In this document: in pieces, positions 32,811-41,352 of the stretch
Numbering within the stretch: position 1 is the first letter of the stretch
Layout of the letters: every line of letters starts with the position of its first letter
NCBI GenBank assembly: GCA_900549645.1
Contig: URPD01000003.1
Span: 14,926-78,925, forward strand
Direction: 5' to 3'
Source: an uncultured Eubacteriales bacterium
GTDB lineage: Bacteria > Bacillota > Clostridia > Oscillospirales > Oscillospiraceae
DNA: 64,000 nt
Program-made: the position numbers and the translations under genes
The notes under the pieces: generated by a model
Seen by the model: the letters and a program-made list of their open reading frames with translations, nothing else
What the model was told of the DNA's origin: nothing
Database searches by the model: none

Positions 32811-33079
32811 ACAGGCAGGGCGAATCGCCCTGCCTGTCAGTCTGTCAAAGAACATGTGCAGCAGGGCGCGGATAAGAGAGCAGCGGGGGAGCTTGAGGGG
32901 GCAAGGCCCGCCTCAAATACAATAAACCGCCGTCCAAAAGTCTTGATACATCAACGACTTTTGGAGCAAAGCAGCATTTTGATAATATCAAAATGCTCGG
33001 CGGATGAAGCTTGTCAAAAAAAGTCCTCACAGGACTTTTTTGACAAGCTGAAACAGGCAGGGCGAATCGCCCTGCCTGT
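32811..33079. mobile_element. MITE-like element, copy B, flanked by duplicated terminator hairpin
   Basis: The core (32838-33050, 213 bp) is the reverse-orientation partner of 27261-27549 without the 80-bp insert. The same hairpin sequence of 27 bases (29 with the two leading A) stands on both sides (32811-32837 and 33053-33079). This hairpin is unrelated to the one flanking copy A. The right-hand hairpin is directly downstream of the DUF4097 gene on the minus strand and should be its terminator. Confidence 0.75.
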
Positions 33080-33087
33080 TCAACATT

Positions 33088-33966
33088 TCATTCATACTTT
33101 TCAGCCACTATCTGCAAATCACCACTCACGGTATCGACCGAAAACGCGGCGTTTTCTGACACGGTGCAGTCGATGCTGTGAACCATATCGCCGGAGACGG
33201 AGCTGAACCGCACCGACGGCTGCATCCCCTCCGGGACAAGCAGCGACACATTGCCGCTCACGGTGTTTACCTTCAGCTTCGCGTCCGCATTGCGCATTCC
33301 GATCTGAACCTCGCCGCTGACCGTCTCGGCGGTGACCGTCCCGATGGTACAATTGCGGAAGATGACATTGCCGGATACGGAGCTGACGCTCAACTTCTCC
33401 ATTGTCATGCCCTCGGCGCTGATGCTGCTCGTGGTCATATCTACTGCGACATCCTCAAGCTCAATCGTCTCCGGAAGCCCGATGCGCAGATACTTGACCG
33501 GCAGCTCGTCGCGCCGCGCGGAATATTTTATCTCGAGCCTGCCGTTTTCGACGCGCCAGCACAGCGCCGTCCCGTCGTCCAGCGGGTTCTCGCATGTCTC
33601 GGAAATCTTTATCTCGTCCCCGCTCACTGGCACGATCTCGACGATGCCCGCAATCCATGCGAGGTTCAGCGAGCTTACGCCATCAGCCGCTACGCTGTAC
33701 GTATTATCCGCCGAAACCTCGTTCCAACTGCGCTCGCCGACATAATCGCCGCTGCCAGTGACATTGGCGGCGTCGATCTGCTCCATGACATAGCTGCCCG
33801 CCTTGTCGACGGCCTCGTTTATCATTTCCCCGACACTGTTGGTGCTCCCGTCCTCGCGCCGAACCTCGATATTCGCGCCGTCCTTCAGGCTTATCGAGCT
33901 GATTATGATGCCGAGAACGATAAGAGCCGCGGCGGTGATAAGTACGATTTTCGTGCTCTTTTTCAT
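33088..33966 (-). CDS. DUF4097 beta-repeat envelope protein
   Basis: This 292-residue protein has one N-terminal helix (residues 7-27). A C-terminal beta-helix-like domain of DUF4097 type follows, with repeated SVSSVSGNV, AETVSGEVQ, NTVSGNVSL and DTVSGDLQ units from about 190 on. It is the last gene of padR-DUF1700-DUF4097, a set often found together in Bacillota and thought to respond to envelope state. No enzymatic motif is seen. Confidence 0.85.
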   Translation of the reverse strand: MKKSTKIVLITAAALIVLGIIISSISLKDGANIEVRREDGSTNSVGEMINEAVDKAGSYVMEQIDAANVTGSGDYVGERSWNEVSADNTYSVAADGVSSLNLAWIAGIVEIVPVSGDEIKISETCENPLDDGTALCWRVENGRLEIKYSARRDELPVKYLRIGLPETIELEDVAVDMTTSSISAEGMTMEKLSVSSVSGNVIFRNCTIGTVTAETVSGEVQIGMRNADAKLKVNTVSGNVSLLVPEGMQPSVRFSSVSGDMVHSIDCTVSENAAFSVDTVSGDLQIVAEKYE

Positions 33967-33968
33967 GC

Positions 33969-34556
33969 TTACTGCTCCTTTTTGATAAGTAACTCCTTGA
34001 TTTTATGCCACAGTGCCGAGGTTGCGCGCGCAATGAGCTTCACGAGACACACCGCGCCGAGTCCAGCCAGCAGCGCCGCGCCAAGCGCGATGAGCGCCAT
34101 GCCAGTCAGCAGTCCCCATGGGACGCTGAGGTAGCCGAATATCGCCGCGCCTACAAGCGTTACCGCCCCGACGACCAGCGCGACAACTACCGCCAGCACC
34201 GCCAGCGCTACCGCCCACAGCGCGATGAACACCCCCAGCACGATCGCCGCAGCCGCAATGAGCAGCGGCAGCCATATCGGGCATAGCACCACCGCCAGCA
34301 GAATGCTGAACGCCGTCCAGCCGCCGCTCGGCCGCACACGGCTGCGCACCAGTTCCGACATCGGCATGTCGCGCAGCAGCTCTTTTGCGATCTCCTCCGG
34401 ATCGCCGAGGCGCGCGGCGGCCTCCTCTTCGGTCATGCCGTCCTCTATCATGTCGGAAAACATCTCGTCGTAATACGCGACGTTCTTCTCTATCTCACTC
34501 TGCGGCATCTGCGCGAGACGCCAGCGCAGCAGCCGCAGAAATTCAGCTCTGCTCAT
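33969..34556 (-). CDS. DUF1700 membrane protein
   Basis: This 195-residue protein has an N-terminal soluble helical domain (SRAEFLRLLRWRLAQMP, EEEAAARLGDPEEIAKELL), typical of DUF1700, and a C-terminal half made of four hydrophobic segments. The ATG at 34556 follows GGGGAGG and overlaps the padR stop by 14 bases, so translation is likely coupled. Its partner proteins are encoded on either side. Confidence 0.85.
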   Translation of the reverse strand: MSRAEFLRLLRWRLAQMPQSEIEKNVAYYDEMFSDMIEDGMTEEEAAARLGDPEEIAKELLRDMPMSELVRSRVRPSGGWTAFSILLAVVLCPIWLPLLIAAAAIVLGVFIALWAVALAVLAVVVALVVGAVTLVGAAIFGYLSVPWGLLTGMALIALGAALLAGLGAVCLVKLIARATSALWHKIKELLIKKEQ

Positions 34557-34869
34557 CTTCAAGTCCTCCCCTGATAAACTCATACATCGCCTCCAGCTCA
34601 CCCCAGCTGTCCGCGAAGTCCCGGAGCTGCTTTCTCCCCAGCTCCGTGATATGATAAAATTTTCTGAGCCGCCCGCTGTGCTCCACGGAATACACCGTGA
34701 GGCAGCCCGCCGACTCCAGCCGCCGCAGTATCGGATACAGCGTTGATTCCGTGACGTTGACGCAGCCGGACAAGTCCTTGACTATCTTATAGCCGTAGGA
34801 ATCACCCCGCGCCGTGGCGGCGAGCACGCAGTTCTCGATAAGTCCGCGCTTCATCTGCGCGTCGAGCAT
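34543..34869 (-). CDS. PadR family transcriptional regulator
   Basis: This 108-residue regulator has the PadR winged helix (MKRGLIENCVLAATARGDSYGYKIVKDL, seen as RGLIE and DSYGYKIV boxes, then VTESTLYPILRRLESAG) and a short C-terminal dimer helix. It is the small PadR-s2 type. A perfect inverted repeat overlaps its promoter, so it very likely represses its own operon, which continues into DUF1700 and DUF4097. Confidence 0.92.
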   Translation of the reverse strand: MLDAQMKRGLIENCVLAATARGDSYGYKIVKDLSGCVNVTESTLYPILRRLESAGCLTVYSVEHSGRLRKFYHITELGRKQLRDFADSWGELEAMYEFIRGGLEDEQS

Positions 34870-34889
34870 ATTGCATACCCCCTTTCGCG

Positions 34890-34922
34890 TTATACTATAT
34901 ACTGCATAGTATAAGTTGTCAA
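34890..34922 (-). promoter_or_regulatory. padR promoter with overlapping operator
   Basis: Consensus TTGACA (34917-34922) and TATAGT (34894-34899) are spaced by 17 bases. A perfect 9-bp inverted repeat TTATACTAT/ATAGTATAA (34890-34898 and 34906-34914, 7-base centre) covers the -10 box and spacer. This is the expected form and place of a PadR operator. Confidence 0.85.
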
Positions 34923-35021
34923 GAGGTATTGCAAAGTTTTTTCTGACGCATGGAACACAGTTTTGTCGAAGCCATTGACGCGAGGGAAAATATATATTAT
35001 GTTAACCGTGGAGGTGGTCAT

Positions 35022-35570
35022 GTGTGTAAAAAAATTGTTCTGTCCGCGGTTGCGGCGCTGCTGATTACGGCGGCGAATCTGAATCTCTGCTGCTCGGTGC
35101 TCGTCAACGGACGCGAGGTGCCGGGTTTCTACTCCCCCACCCGCGCCGACATTCTGAGCGGTATCGCATACGAGGCGGCCTGCGAGCTGCTGCCCGACAC
35201 GCCGGAGCTGCCGCTGGTGCAAAGGCGCTATTCGCTCAGTCTCCACGCGCCGGAGAACGACGGCGCGGCGCTGACCGACGCGATACTGCGGCGGACAGAC
35301 GGGCTGGGCGTGTATTATGCGGTGTTCGTCAACGGCGACGAGATGGGGCTTGTCGAGGACGACGACCGCATGAAGGCGATGCTTCGGTCGAATCTCTATT
35401 ATCAGATCCCCAATTCCGCGATCTACGCCAGCTATCACGGCGAGATTGACATCCGCGCCGTCTACGCGCCCGACGGCATGACCACGCCGTATGACGACAT
35501 GGTTCTGCTCGTCCGCGGCCGCGCCCCGATCCGCTGTGTGGACACCGAGGGCAACACCTACGTGGTATAA
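35022..35570 (+). CDS. Exported protein of unknown function
   Basis: This 182-residue protein starts with GTG at 35022, after GGAGGTGG, and opens with a signal sequence (CKKIVLSAVAALLITAANLNLCC). The body has VLVNGREVPGFYSP and a segment VYYAVFVNGDEMGLVEDDDR. The latter resembles the short beta-alpha modules that precede M23 peptidase or G5 domains in Gram-positive wall proteins, but no catalytic domain follows. A Cys pair near the signal peptide end could be a lipobox-like site, though it does not fit well. Confidence 0.6.
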   Translation: MCKKIVLSAVAALLITAANLNLCCSVLVNGREVPGFYSPTRADILSGIAYEAACELLPDTPELPLVQRRYSLSLHAPENDGAALTDAILRRTDGLGVYYAVFVNGDEMGLVEDDDRMKAMLRSNLYYQIPNSAIYASYHGEIDIRAVYAPDGMTTPYDDMVLLVRGRAPIRCVDTEGNTYVV

Positions 35571-35572
35571 AC

Positions 35573-35612
35573 AAACAGAGAGTATGCAGAATGCATACTC
35601 TCTGTTTTCATT
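35573..35612. terminator. Bidirectional terminator
   Basis: A perfect 16-bp stem (35573-35588 with 35592-35607) with a 3-base loop has T-rich flanks on both sides. It separates the convergent exported-protein and DUF1002 genes. Confidence 0.85.
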
Positions 35613-35622
35613 TTTGGTTGAA

Positions 35623-36504
35623 TTACAGGCCGATTATGTCCTTTATCTTCTCAAAGAAGCTTGCGACGGAGGTGACGACCTTCTTCACGGTCTGGATGAA
35701 ACCGACGACCTGAGTCTTGGCGTCGGACACCTTCTTGAGGGTGTTCTGCACTTCCTCGACGCGGGATTTCAGCGCGTCGCCGTCCAGCTTTTCAAGGGAG
35801 CGGCAGAGCGTGATGAGCTGGTTTATCTGCGCGTCGGTCAGTGTGACGTTATACTGCTTGGCGATCTCGATTATCTCCTGCTTTATTTGATCGTCGGTCA
35901 TGTTCTTCGTCTCGTCAAGCATGAGTTTGAGGTCGTTGACGATGGAGGTGGAGTCCATGCTGCCGATCTCGTTTGCAAGCTCGCCGGTGATGGTCAGTTC
36001 CTGAGTGCTGACAAGCTTTGCAACATCATCCAGCTTCTTGCCGGTCATATCCTCATAGGCTTTGTAGACACCGGTGAGGGCGGCGGTGCCGCTGACCTCG
36101 AACGGAGACGCGACGACGACCTTCGCGTCGGTGATGCCGGCGGTGGCCAGCGCGCTTATGTACATCTCAGGGGTGCACCATGTGATATTGCTGGTGGTGA
36201 CATCCATGCCGCTGCCGTCGCTGAGGAGCTGGACATAGACGCTGGAGATGGAGCGGGTGCCGATGAGGGAGCTGTCGACATAGCCCTCAAGGTACTGGCG
36301 CTCCTCGGCGTTCGTGACCTTCATCTCGATGCAGCTGCCGCGCTCCACGCCGAAGGCCTGATACACCGCCGCGACCTGATCCTCGTTGAGGTCTGCGCCG
36401 ATGACCGCGCGAGTCATCCCGTTATCCGCGTACGCGGGGACACACATCGCCGCTATCAGCATGACGGCCAGCAGCAGTGTGGTTATTCTTCTGAACTTCT
36501 TCAT
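35623..36504 (-). CDS. DUF1002 secreted protein (YpuA-like)
   Basis: This 293-residue protein has a clear signal peptide (KKFRRITTLLLAVMLIAAM ... AYA, cleavage near residue 26). The mature part matches DUF1002, the family of Bacillus YpuA (AVIGADLNEDQVAAVYQAFG, SSVYVQLLSDGSGMDV). The C-terminal third is helical and probably coiled (about 200-290). Its function is unknown. An inverted repeat GTTAC...GTAAC lies about 100 bases upstream. Confidence 0.85.
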   Translation of the reverse strand: MKKFRRITTLLLAVMLIAAMCVPAYADNGMTRAVIGADLNEDQVAAVYQAFGVERGSCIEMKVTNAEERQYLEGYVDSSLIGTRSISSVYVQLLSDGSGMDVTTSNITWCTPEMYISALATAGITDAKVVVASPFEVSGTAALTGVYKAYEDMTGKKLDDVAKLVSTQELTITGELANEIGSMDSTSIVNDLKLMLDETKNMTDDQIKQEIIEIAKQYNVTLTDAQINQLITLCRSLEKLDGDALKSRVEEVQNTLKKVSDAKTQVVGFIQTVKKVVTSVASFFEKIKDIIGL

Positions 36505-36661
36505 AACAACATCATCCTTTCCTGATCCTTCATATATTAAGACTCATTTTTTACGATTTTGTTCCATATAAATTTTTATGGCTCTGTTACGCATTATACA
36601 TGTTACCATATTGTAACCGAAAAATAAAGTCCTTTTTGAAAATCTTCATAATTTTTAAGTT

Positions 36662-37999
36662 ATGCTTTTATTAATTCTTGATAAACTCAATGACCTTGTC
36701 TGGACGGGAATATTCCTGCCATGCGTGCTGCTGTGCGGGCTGCTGCTCAGTCTGCGCAGCCGGTTTCTGCAGCTGCGGCTGTTCCCCGCCTCGCTGCGCC
36801 AGCTCACCAAAGGCGGCCGCGGCGACGGCGTAAGCCCCGTGCAGGCGGCATCCACCGCGCTGGCTTCCACCCTCGGCACCGGCAACATCGTCGGCACGGC
36901 GCAGGCCATAGCCATGGGCGGGCCGGGCGCGGTGTTCTGGATGTGGGCGGCGGCTCTGCTGGGGATGGCCGTGAAGTTTGCGGAAATCAGCCTGTCGGTT
37001 GCGACGCGCAGGCGCGACGGCGTGGGGTATTCGGGCGGGCCGATGTATTATATCGGCTCGCTGGGCGAAAAATTCCGTCCGCTCGCGCTGATGTATGCGC
37101 TGCTTGCGGCGCTCTCCGCCTTCGGCATCGGCAATCTTTCGCAGATTAGCAGCGCCGCAGGAGCGGTTGCCGGAGCAGCGGAGAGGATCGCCCCGGAGCT
37201 TGACCCGCGTCAGCTTCGGCTGTGGCTCGGCGTCATCCTGACGCTCACGGCGTGGCTGATCCTGCGCGGCGGGGCGGCGGGAGTCGGGCGCGCGGCGGAA
37301 CGGCTCGTGCCCGCAATGGCGGGGCTGTTCCTGCTGCTGTCGCTCTTCGTGCTGTGCTGCCATGCGCAGGCGCTGCCCGGCGCACTGCGGGCTATCGTGG
37401 CCGGCGCGTTCTCGCCCCGTACCGCCGTGTCCGGTGTCGGCGGCTTCGGCACGGCGCAGGCCATACAGTGGGGACTGCGGCGCGGCGCGTTCTCAAATGA
37501 AGCCGGACTCGGCTCATCCGCGATAGCGCACGGCTCGGCGGCCGCGCGCTCGCCCGGCGAGCAGGGGCTGTGGGGCATATTCGAGGTCTTTGCCGACACG
37601 ATAGTCATCTGCACCGCGACGGCGCTGACCATACTGTGCAGCGGCGTGGGCATCCCATGGGGCAACTCGCCGGGGGCTGAACTGCTGCTCTCGGCTTGGG
37701 AGACCTGCATCCCCGCCGCGCCCGCCGCGTGCTTTATGGCGCTGTCGCTGCTGCTGTTTGCGTTCACGTCGGTGCTCGGCTGGGCGCTGTACGGGACGCA
37801 GTGCGTCCGGTTCCTCTGGGGCGAAAAAGCAGCCGCACCGTATCGGCTGTGCTTTTCGCTGGCGATAACGGTCGGCTGTCTTGTGTCGCTGCGCACCGTC
37901 TGGGCGGCGGCGGATCTTCTGAACGGGCTGATGGCGATACCGAATTTCATCGCGCTCTTCGCCTTGTCCGGCAAAGCGGCAGGGTACGCGGAGATGTGA
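36662..37999 (+). CDS. Sodium:alanine symporter (AGCS family)
   Basis: This 445-residue transporter has about ten helices and the family motifs GPGAVFWMWAAALLGMAVKF, GYSGGPMYYIG and FSNEAGLGSSAIAH. It imports small neutral amino acids such as alanine or glycine with Na+. The N-terminus aligns with the usual family start, but no clear ribosome site precedes the ATG. No cotranscribed neighbour is evident. Confidence 0.92.
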   Translation: MLLLILDKLNDLVWTGIFLPCVLLCGLLLSLRSRFLQLRLFPASLRQLTKGGRGDGVSPVQAASTALASTLGTGNIVGTAQAIAMGGPGAVFWMWAAALLGMAVKFAEISLSVATRRRDGVGYSGGPMYYIGSLGEKFRPLALMYALLAALSAFGIGNLSQISSAAGAVAGAAERIAPELDPRQLRLWLGVILTLTAWLILRGGAAGVGRAAERLVPAMAGLFLLLSLFVLCCHAQALPGALRAIVAGAFSPRTAVSGVGGFGTAQAIQWGLRRGAFSNEAGLGSSAIAHGSAAARSPGEQGLWGIFEVFADTIVICTATALTILCSGVGIPWGNSPGAELLLSAWETCIPAAPAACFMALSLLLFAFTSVLGWALYGTQCVRFLWGEKAAAPYRLCFSLAITVGCLVSLRTVWAAADLLNGLMAIPNFIALFALSGKAAGYAEM

Positions 38000-38012
38000 G
38001 AGAGCGGCATCC

Positions 38013-38117
38013 GGTGATAAATCGCCGCGAAGCGCTGCCCCTTTTAAGGGAAGTCCCCAGTGCGCACACTGGGGAAAGGGGTCGCCAGTTCTGGACTAGC
38101 GCCAATGGGTAAAAGAA
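38013..38117. repeat. Dispersed palindromic intergenic repeat, copy e
   Basis: This inverted-orientation unit reads GCCGCGAAGCGCTGCCCC, a TTTTAAGGGAAGTCCCCAGTG segment, GGGGTCGCCAGTTCTGG and CCAATGGGTAAAAGAAAG. It fills the gap between the convergent symporter and metallopeptidase genes. Confidence 0.65.
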
Positions 38118-38131
38118 AGAGCGCAGCACGT

Positions 38132-38632
38132 TCACTTCAACAGCGCGCGGCGGGATTTATAATCCGGCATGTACTGCTCTATCAGCGCGTAGAACTGCGG
38201 CGAATGGTTCATATGCCGCAGGTGCGCAAGCTCATGGACGACGACATAGTCTATCGCTTCCGCCGGGTACTGCATGAGCCGGAACGTGAACGATATTCTC
38301 CGCTTGCTGCTGCAGCTGCCGAAGCGCGTCCTTGCGCCGGTTATCGTTATGCCCGCGGGGCGCAGACCCATCAGGCTGCCGTAATACTCGACCCTGCCGG
38401 GCAGATACTCCCGCGCCGCCTTCCTCAGGCGCTTTTCCTCATCCGGACTTATCTCGGCCTGAATCGGCCTTGCCCGCTCAAGCTGCGCCTTTATCCAGTC
38501 CTCATGCGCGGCGACGAAGCGGTCTATCTCGCGCTTTGCAAGCCGCCGCGGCGCGCGGACAAGCGGTCTGCCTTCGCGAACCGATAGCGACAGACTGCGC
38601 CGGTCAGACCGTATAAGCTCATAATCCATCAT
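38132..38632 (-). CDS. YgjP/DUF45-type M48-like metallopeptidase
   Basis: This 166-residue protein has the zinc motif HELAHLRHMNHSPQFY near residues 125-140, with TRFGSCSSKRRISF before it. This is the pattern of the YgjP/DUF45 metal-dependent hydrolases, whose substrates are unknown. The start at 38632 (ATGATG) follows AAGGAG, which lies inside the last codons of the radical SAM gene 2 bases upstream. No signal peptide. Confidence 0.88.
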   Translation of the reverse strand: MMDYELIRSDRRSLSLSVREGRPLVRAPRRLAKREIDRFVAAHEDWIKAQLERARPIQAEISPDEEKRLRKAAREYLPGRVEYYGSLMGLRPAGITITGARTRFGSCSSKRRISFTFRLMQYPAEAIDYVVVHELAHLRHMNHSPQFYALIEQYMPDYKSRRALLK

Positions 38633-38634
38633 CG

Positions 38635-39462
38635 TCAAAATCTCCTTGCGTAGCCACAGCGGCGGCACAGCTCCTCGACAGCCCGGCGGCGCGAGAAGCC
38701 CTCGCGTATCGCGCCGGCGCGAGGCGAGGCGAGTATCTCGTCCAGCTCCCGCTCAAAGAGATTGCCGAGCGGGATGTCACCGTCATGGTCGAGGCAGCAG
38801 GGCACGACTGTGCCGTCACATAGGACGCCGACCTGATCGCGCAAACCGTAGCAGAAGCAATTCTCGCCAAGCTCTTCGGCGCTCATATCCGGCCAATCGA
38901 ACATATCCCCCGGCTCCAGAAACACCCGCGGCGCAAGGCGCAGACTGCGCCGGAACTTCTCCCACGGCTGTGGGAAGCGCCGCGCAAGCTCCGCGCGCAT
39001 GCGGGGATTCAGCGTCTCGAAGCCGCCGGAATTCCACAGCCGCAGGACGCAGAGCTTCCCGCTCTCCCCTGCCGCCGCCGCGAAATCCGCGCAGGCGCGC
39101 AGGTAGTCCTCCGGCTCGTCCCCGCCGTTGCCCTCAAACGATTGCAGCGAGACATTCACCTTATGCACTGCGGCACTTTGCAGCAACAGCGCGCCGCGCT
39201 CCGGAAGCAGCGTCCCGTTCGTGGTAATTATCACCTTAAAGCCAAGCTCCGCCGCGATGCCCAGCAGCTCCTCAAGCTGCGGATGCAGTAGCGGCTCGCC
39301 CATCAGATGCAGGTACAGGTACTCCGTGTGCTTCCTCAGCCGCGCGGCCAATATGCGAAACTCCGCGGGCGTCATTATCCGCGCCTCGCGCTTCGTGCCG
39401 GGACAGAAGCGGCAGCTTAAATTGCATATGTTGCTTATCTCAAGATAGGCTTTTTTCAGCAT
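38635..39462 (-). CDS. Radical SAM protein with SPASM-type C-terminus
   Basis: This 275-residue enzyme has the AdoMet cluster motif CNLSCRFC near residues 14-21, HLMGEPLLHPQ (the GEP motif) and a Cys-rich C-terminus (CFCYG, VLCDGTVVPCCLDHDGD, LCRRCGY) that may hold an auxiliary cluster. The resemblance is to general SPASM proteins; no peptide precursor gene is next to it, so no RiPP role is claimed. The ATG at 39462 has only a weak ribosome site. Confidence 0.85.
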   Translation of the reverse strand: MLKKAYLEISNICNLSCRFCPGTKREARIMTPAEFRILAARLRKHTEYLYLHLMGEPLLHPQLEELLGIAAELGFKVIITTNGTLLPERGALLLQSAAVHKVNVSLQSFEGNGGDEPEDYLRACADFAAAAGESGKLCVLRLWNSGGFETLNPRMRAELARRFPQPWEKFRRSLRLAPRVFLEPGDMFDWPDMSAEELGENCFCYGLRDQVGVLCDGTVVPCCLDHDGDIPLGNLFERELDEILASPRAGAIREGFSRRRAVEELCRRCGYARRF

Positions 39463-39474
39463 AATATTGTCTCG

Positions 39475-39500
39475 CCCCATCCCGCGGACGGGATGGGGCT
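39475..39500 (-). terminator. Hairpin between GH2 and radical SAM genes
   Basis: GCCCCATCCCG pairs with CGGGATGGGGC around a 4-base loop. It lacks a T-run on the minus strand and may only partly separate the two genes. Confidence 0.5.
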
Positions 39501-39518
39501 TCCTTATCTCACTTTCAG

Positions 39519-41213
39519 CTATTTCCCCACATTGACTATATTCCGCATCACTTCAGGCGCTATTTTAGCCACCTTGCGGTCATATGTGAGCAATCCGTTG
39601 AGTTCGTCCTCCACGTCGCTGAGCTGCGTATACACCGCCGCCGACAGTCCCTGCGCCTTGGCGGGGGCTATCTGCTGCCCGTACAGCTCCTCCAGCGCGA
39701 TCTGGAGCTGAGCTGCGGTCTCGAAGCTCTTGTAGCCGAAATTGCGCTCGTTGAAGCGGTGACTGCGCACGGCATGATTGTACCCGCCGAACTCCGAGAG
39801 GACGACTGCGCGGCCAAGCTTATCCGGCTTGAACTTATACTCGCGAAAATACACATGCAGGCTCTTTATCTGCCCGATGCCCTGATCGTGCCAGCCGGAG
39901 GCGTGGTCGACGGTTCGGGTCGTGTCCATGCCCTTTATGAGCTGGCAGATCTTCGCCGCGTCGAACTGACCCCAGCCCTCGTTGAACGGCACCCACATTG
40001 CGATGCAGGGGCAGTTATAGAGATGCCGCACCATCGCGCCAAGCTCCGCGCGGTACTGCGAGCGCCCCTCGGCGCTGGTACGCGCGAAGAGTCCGTAGGC
40101 GCTGTCCTTGAGGTGTATGCCGGTCACGAGCGGCGCGGAGATGACGACCGGGTTATACTTTCCGCCGCCGTTCGGCATGTCCTGCCAGACGAGCATACCG
40201 CAGCGGTCACAGTGATAGTACCAGCGCAGGGGCTCGACCTTGATATGCTTGCGAAGCATGTTGAAGCCCATGGCCTTGGCGGTGGTGATGTCGTATATCA
40301 TCGCCTCGTCCGTCGGCGCGGTGTACAGCCCGTCGGGCCAGTAGCCCTGATCAAGCAGGCCGTTATGGAAGTACGGCTCGTTATTCAAAAACAGGCGCGC
40401 CACGCCGTCCTTGTCCTTTTCGACCGAGAACTTGCGCATGGCAAAGTAGCTCTGCACCTCATCCTCGCCGCAGGTGACGCCGAAGCCGTAGAGCTTCGGA
40501 TGCTCCGGCGACCACGGCTCGAAATCCGGCACCGGGATGCGCGCCGGCAGCAGATACGACTCCCCGCCGAAATGCGCGTACGCGTCCTCATCTCCCACAA
40601 TCTCCGCCGAAATGTCAACAGCCGCACCGTCGAAATCGGGCGTTATGCGAAGATTCTTGACGTAAGACTCCGGCACCGCCTCAAGCCACACGGTCTGCCA
40701 GATGCCGCTCTGCGGGGTATACCATATGCCGCCGCGGCGGGTCTTCTGCTTGCCGCGGCTGTGGAAGCTGCGGTCGGTATCGTCCGTGACGCGGACGGTG
40801 ATGAGCATACGGCCGTCCTCTACGGCGTCGGTGACGTCCGCCGAGAATGGCAGGTAGCCGCCGATATGGCTCACGACCTGCATAGAGTTCACCCATACCG
40901 TCGCGCACTGGTCGACCGCGCCGAAGTTCAGAATGACGCGCTTGCCCGCAAACTCCTGCGGCAGCGCGATGTCGCGCCGGTACCAGAGGTACTCCCCGGC
41001 CTTCAGACTGCGGTTCACGCCCGACAGCTCGCTTTCCGGCGAGAACGGGACGATTATCTGTCCTTCAAACTCCTTGGGATGCCGCGCCGAGGTGGTGATG
41101 GCGTACTCCCACGGGCCGTTCAAATTCAGCCATGCGCGGCGCACAAGCTGCGGGCGCGGGTATTCCGGCAGAGGCATATTCAAATCAACTTTGTCAGTCC
41201 ACGCTGTGTTCAT
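39519..41213 (-). CDS. Glycoside hydrolase family 2 protein (beta-galactosidase/glucuronidase-like)
   Basis: This 564-residue enzyme has a sugar-binding jelly-roll domain (about 25-180), an Ig-like domain (~185-260) and a TIM barrel (~265-560). The acid/base Glu is in WVPFNEGWGQFD (E412) and the nucleophile in VLSEFGGY (E474). No signal peptide, so it acts on imported sugars. It is shorter than LacZ (over 1000 residues) and close to GH2 enzymes of the uncharacterised short group. The ATG at 41213 follows GGAGG. No sugar transporter is adjacent; substrate unknown. Confidence 0.9.
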   Translation of the reverse strand: MNTAWTDKVDLNMPLPEYPRPQLVRRAWLNLNGPWEYAITTSARHPKEFEGQIIVPFSPESELSGVNRSLKAGEYLWYRRDIALPQEFAGKRVILNFGAVDQCATVWVNSMQVVSHIGGYLPFSADVTDAVEDGRMLITVRVTDDTDRSFHSRGKQKTRRGGIWYTPQSGIWQTVWLEAVPESYVKNLRITPDFDGAAVDISAEIVGDEDAYAHFGGESYLLPARIPVPDFEPWSPEHPKLYGFGVTCGEDEVQSYFAMRKFSVEKDKDGVARLFLNNEPYFHNGLLDQGYWPDGLYTAPTDEAMIYDITTAKAMGFNMLRKHIKVEPLRWYYHCDRCGMLVWQDMPNGGGKYNPVVISAPLVTGIHLKDSAYGLFARTSAEGRSQYRAELGAMVRHLYNCPCIAMWVPFNEGWGQFDAAKICQLIKGMDTTRTVDHASGWHDQGIGQIKSLHVYFREYKFKPDKLGRAVVLSEFGGYNHAVRSHRFNERNFGYKSFETAAQLQIALEELYGQQIAPAKAQGLSAAVYTQLSDVEDELNGLLTYDRKVAKIAPEVMRNIVNVGK

Positions 41214-41269
41214 AGATATCCTCCGAAAAATACTGGTAATTCGCTGGTAATTCCTTAAAATATAAATCT

Positions 41270-41293
41270 CCGGACAGAATTTCTCCTGTCCGG
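41270..41293 (-). terminator. Hairpin after ybaB
   Basis: CCGGACAG pairs with CTGTCCGG around an 8-base loop. The following minus-strand sequence is AT-rich but without a clean T-run. Confidence 0.5.
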
Positions 41294-41352
41294 CGTAGTC
41301 TGGGCAGCCCCGCATGATACCTGTGCGGTGTCTGCCTTTATATTTCAATATC

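Noticed and set aside
32625..33206. Open frame across the repeat region at 32.6-33.2 kb
   Set aside because: It runs through repeats and hairpins and into the DUF4097 gene; part of the same peptide appears at the other repeat copy, which shows only that the DNA is repeated.
38635..39462. RiPP-maturase role for the radical SAM protein
   Set aside because: No small precursor gene, RRE domain or exporter is adjacent; neighbours are a metallopeptidase and a GH2 enzyme.
39759..41258. 499-codon open frame opposite the GH2 gene
   Set aside because: Shadow of the GH2 coding strand; no motif, no ribosome site.
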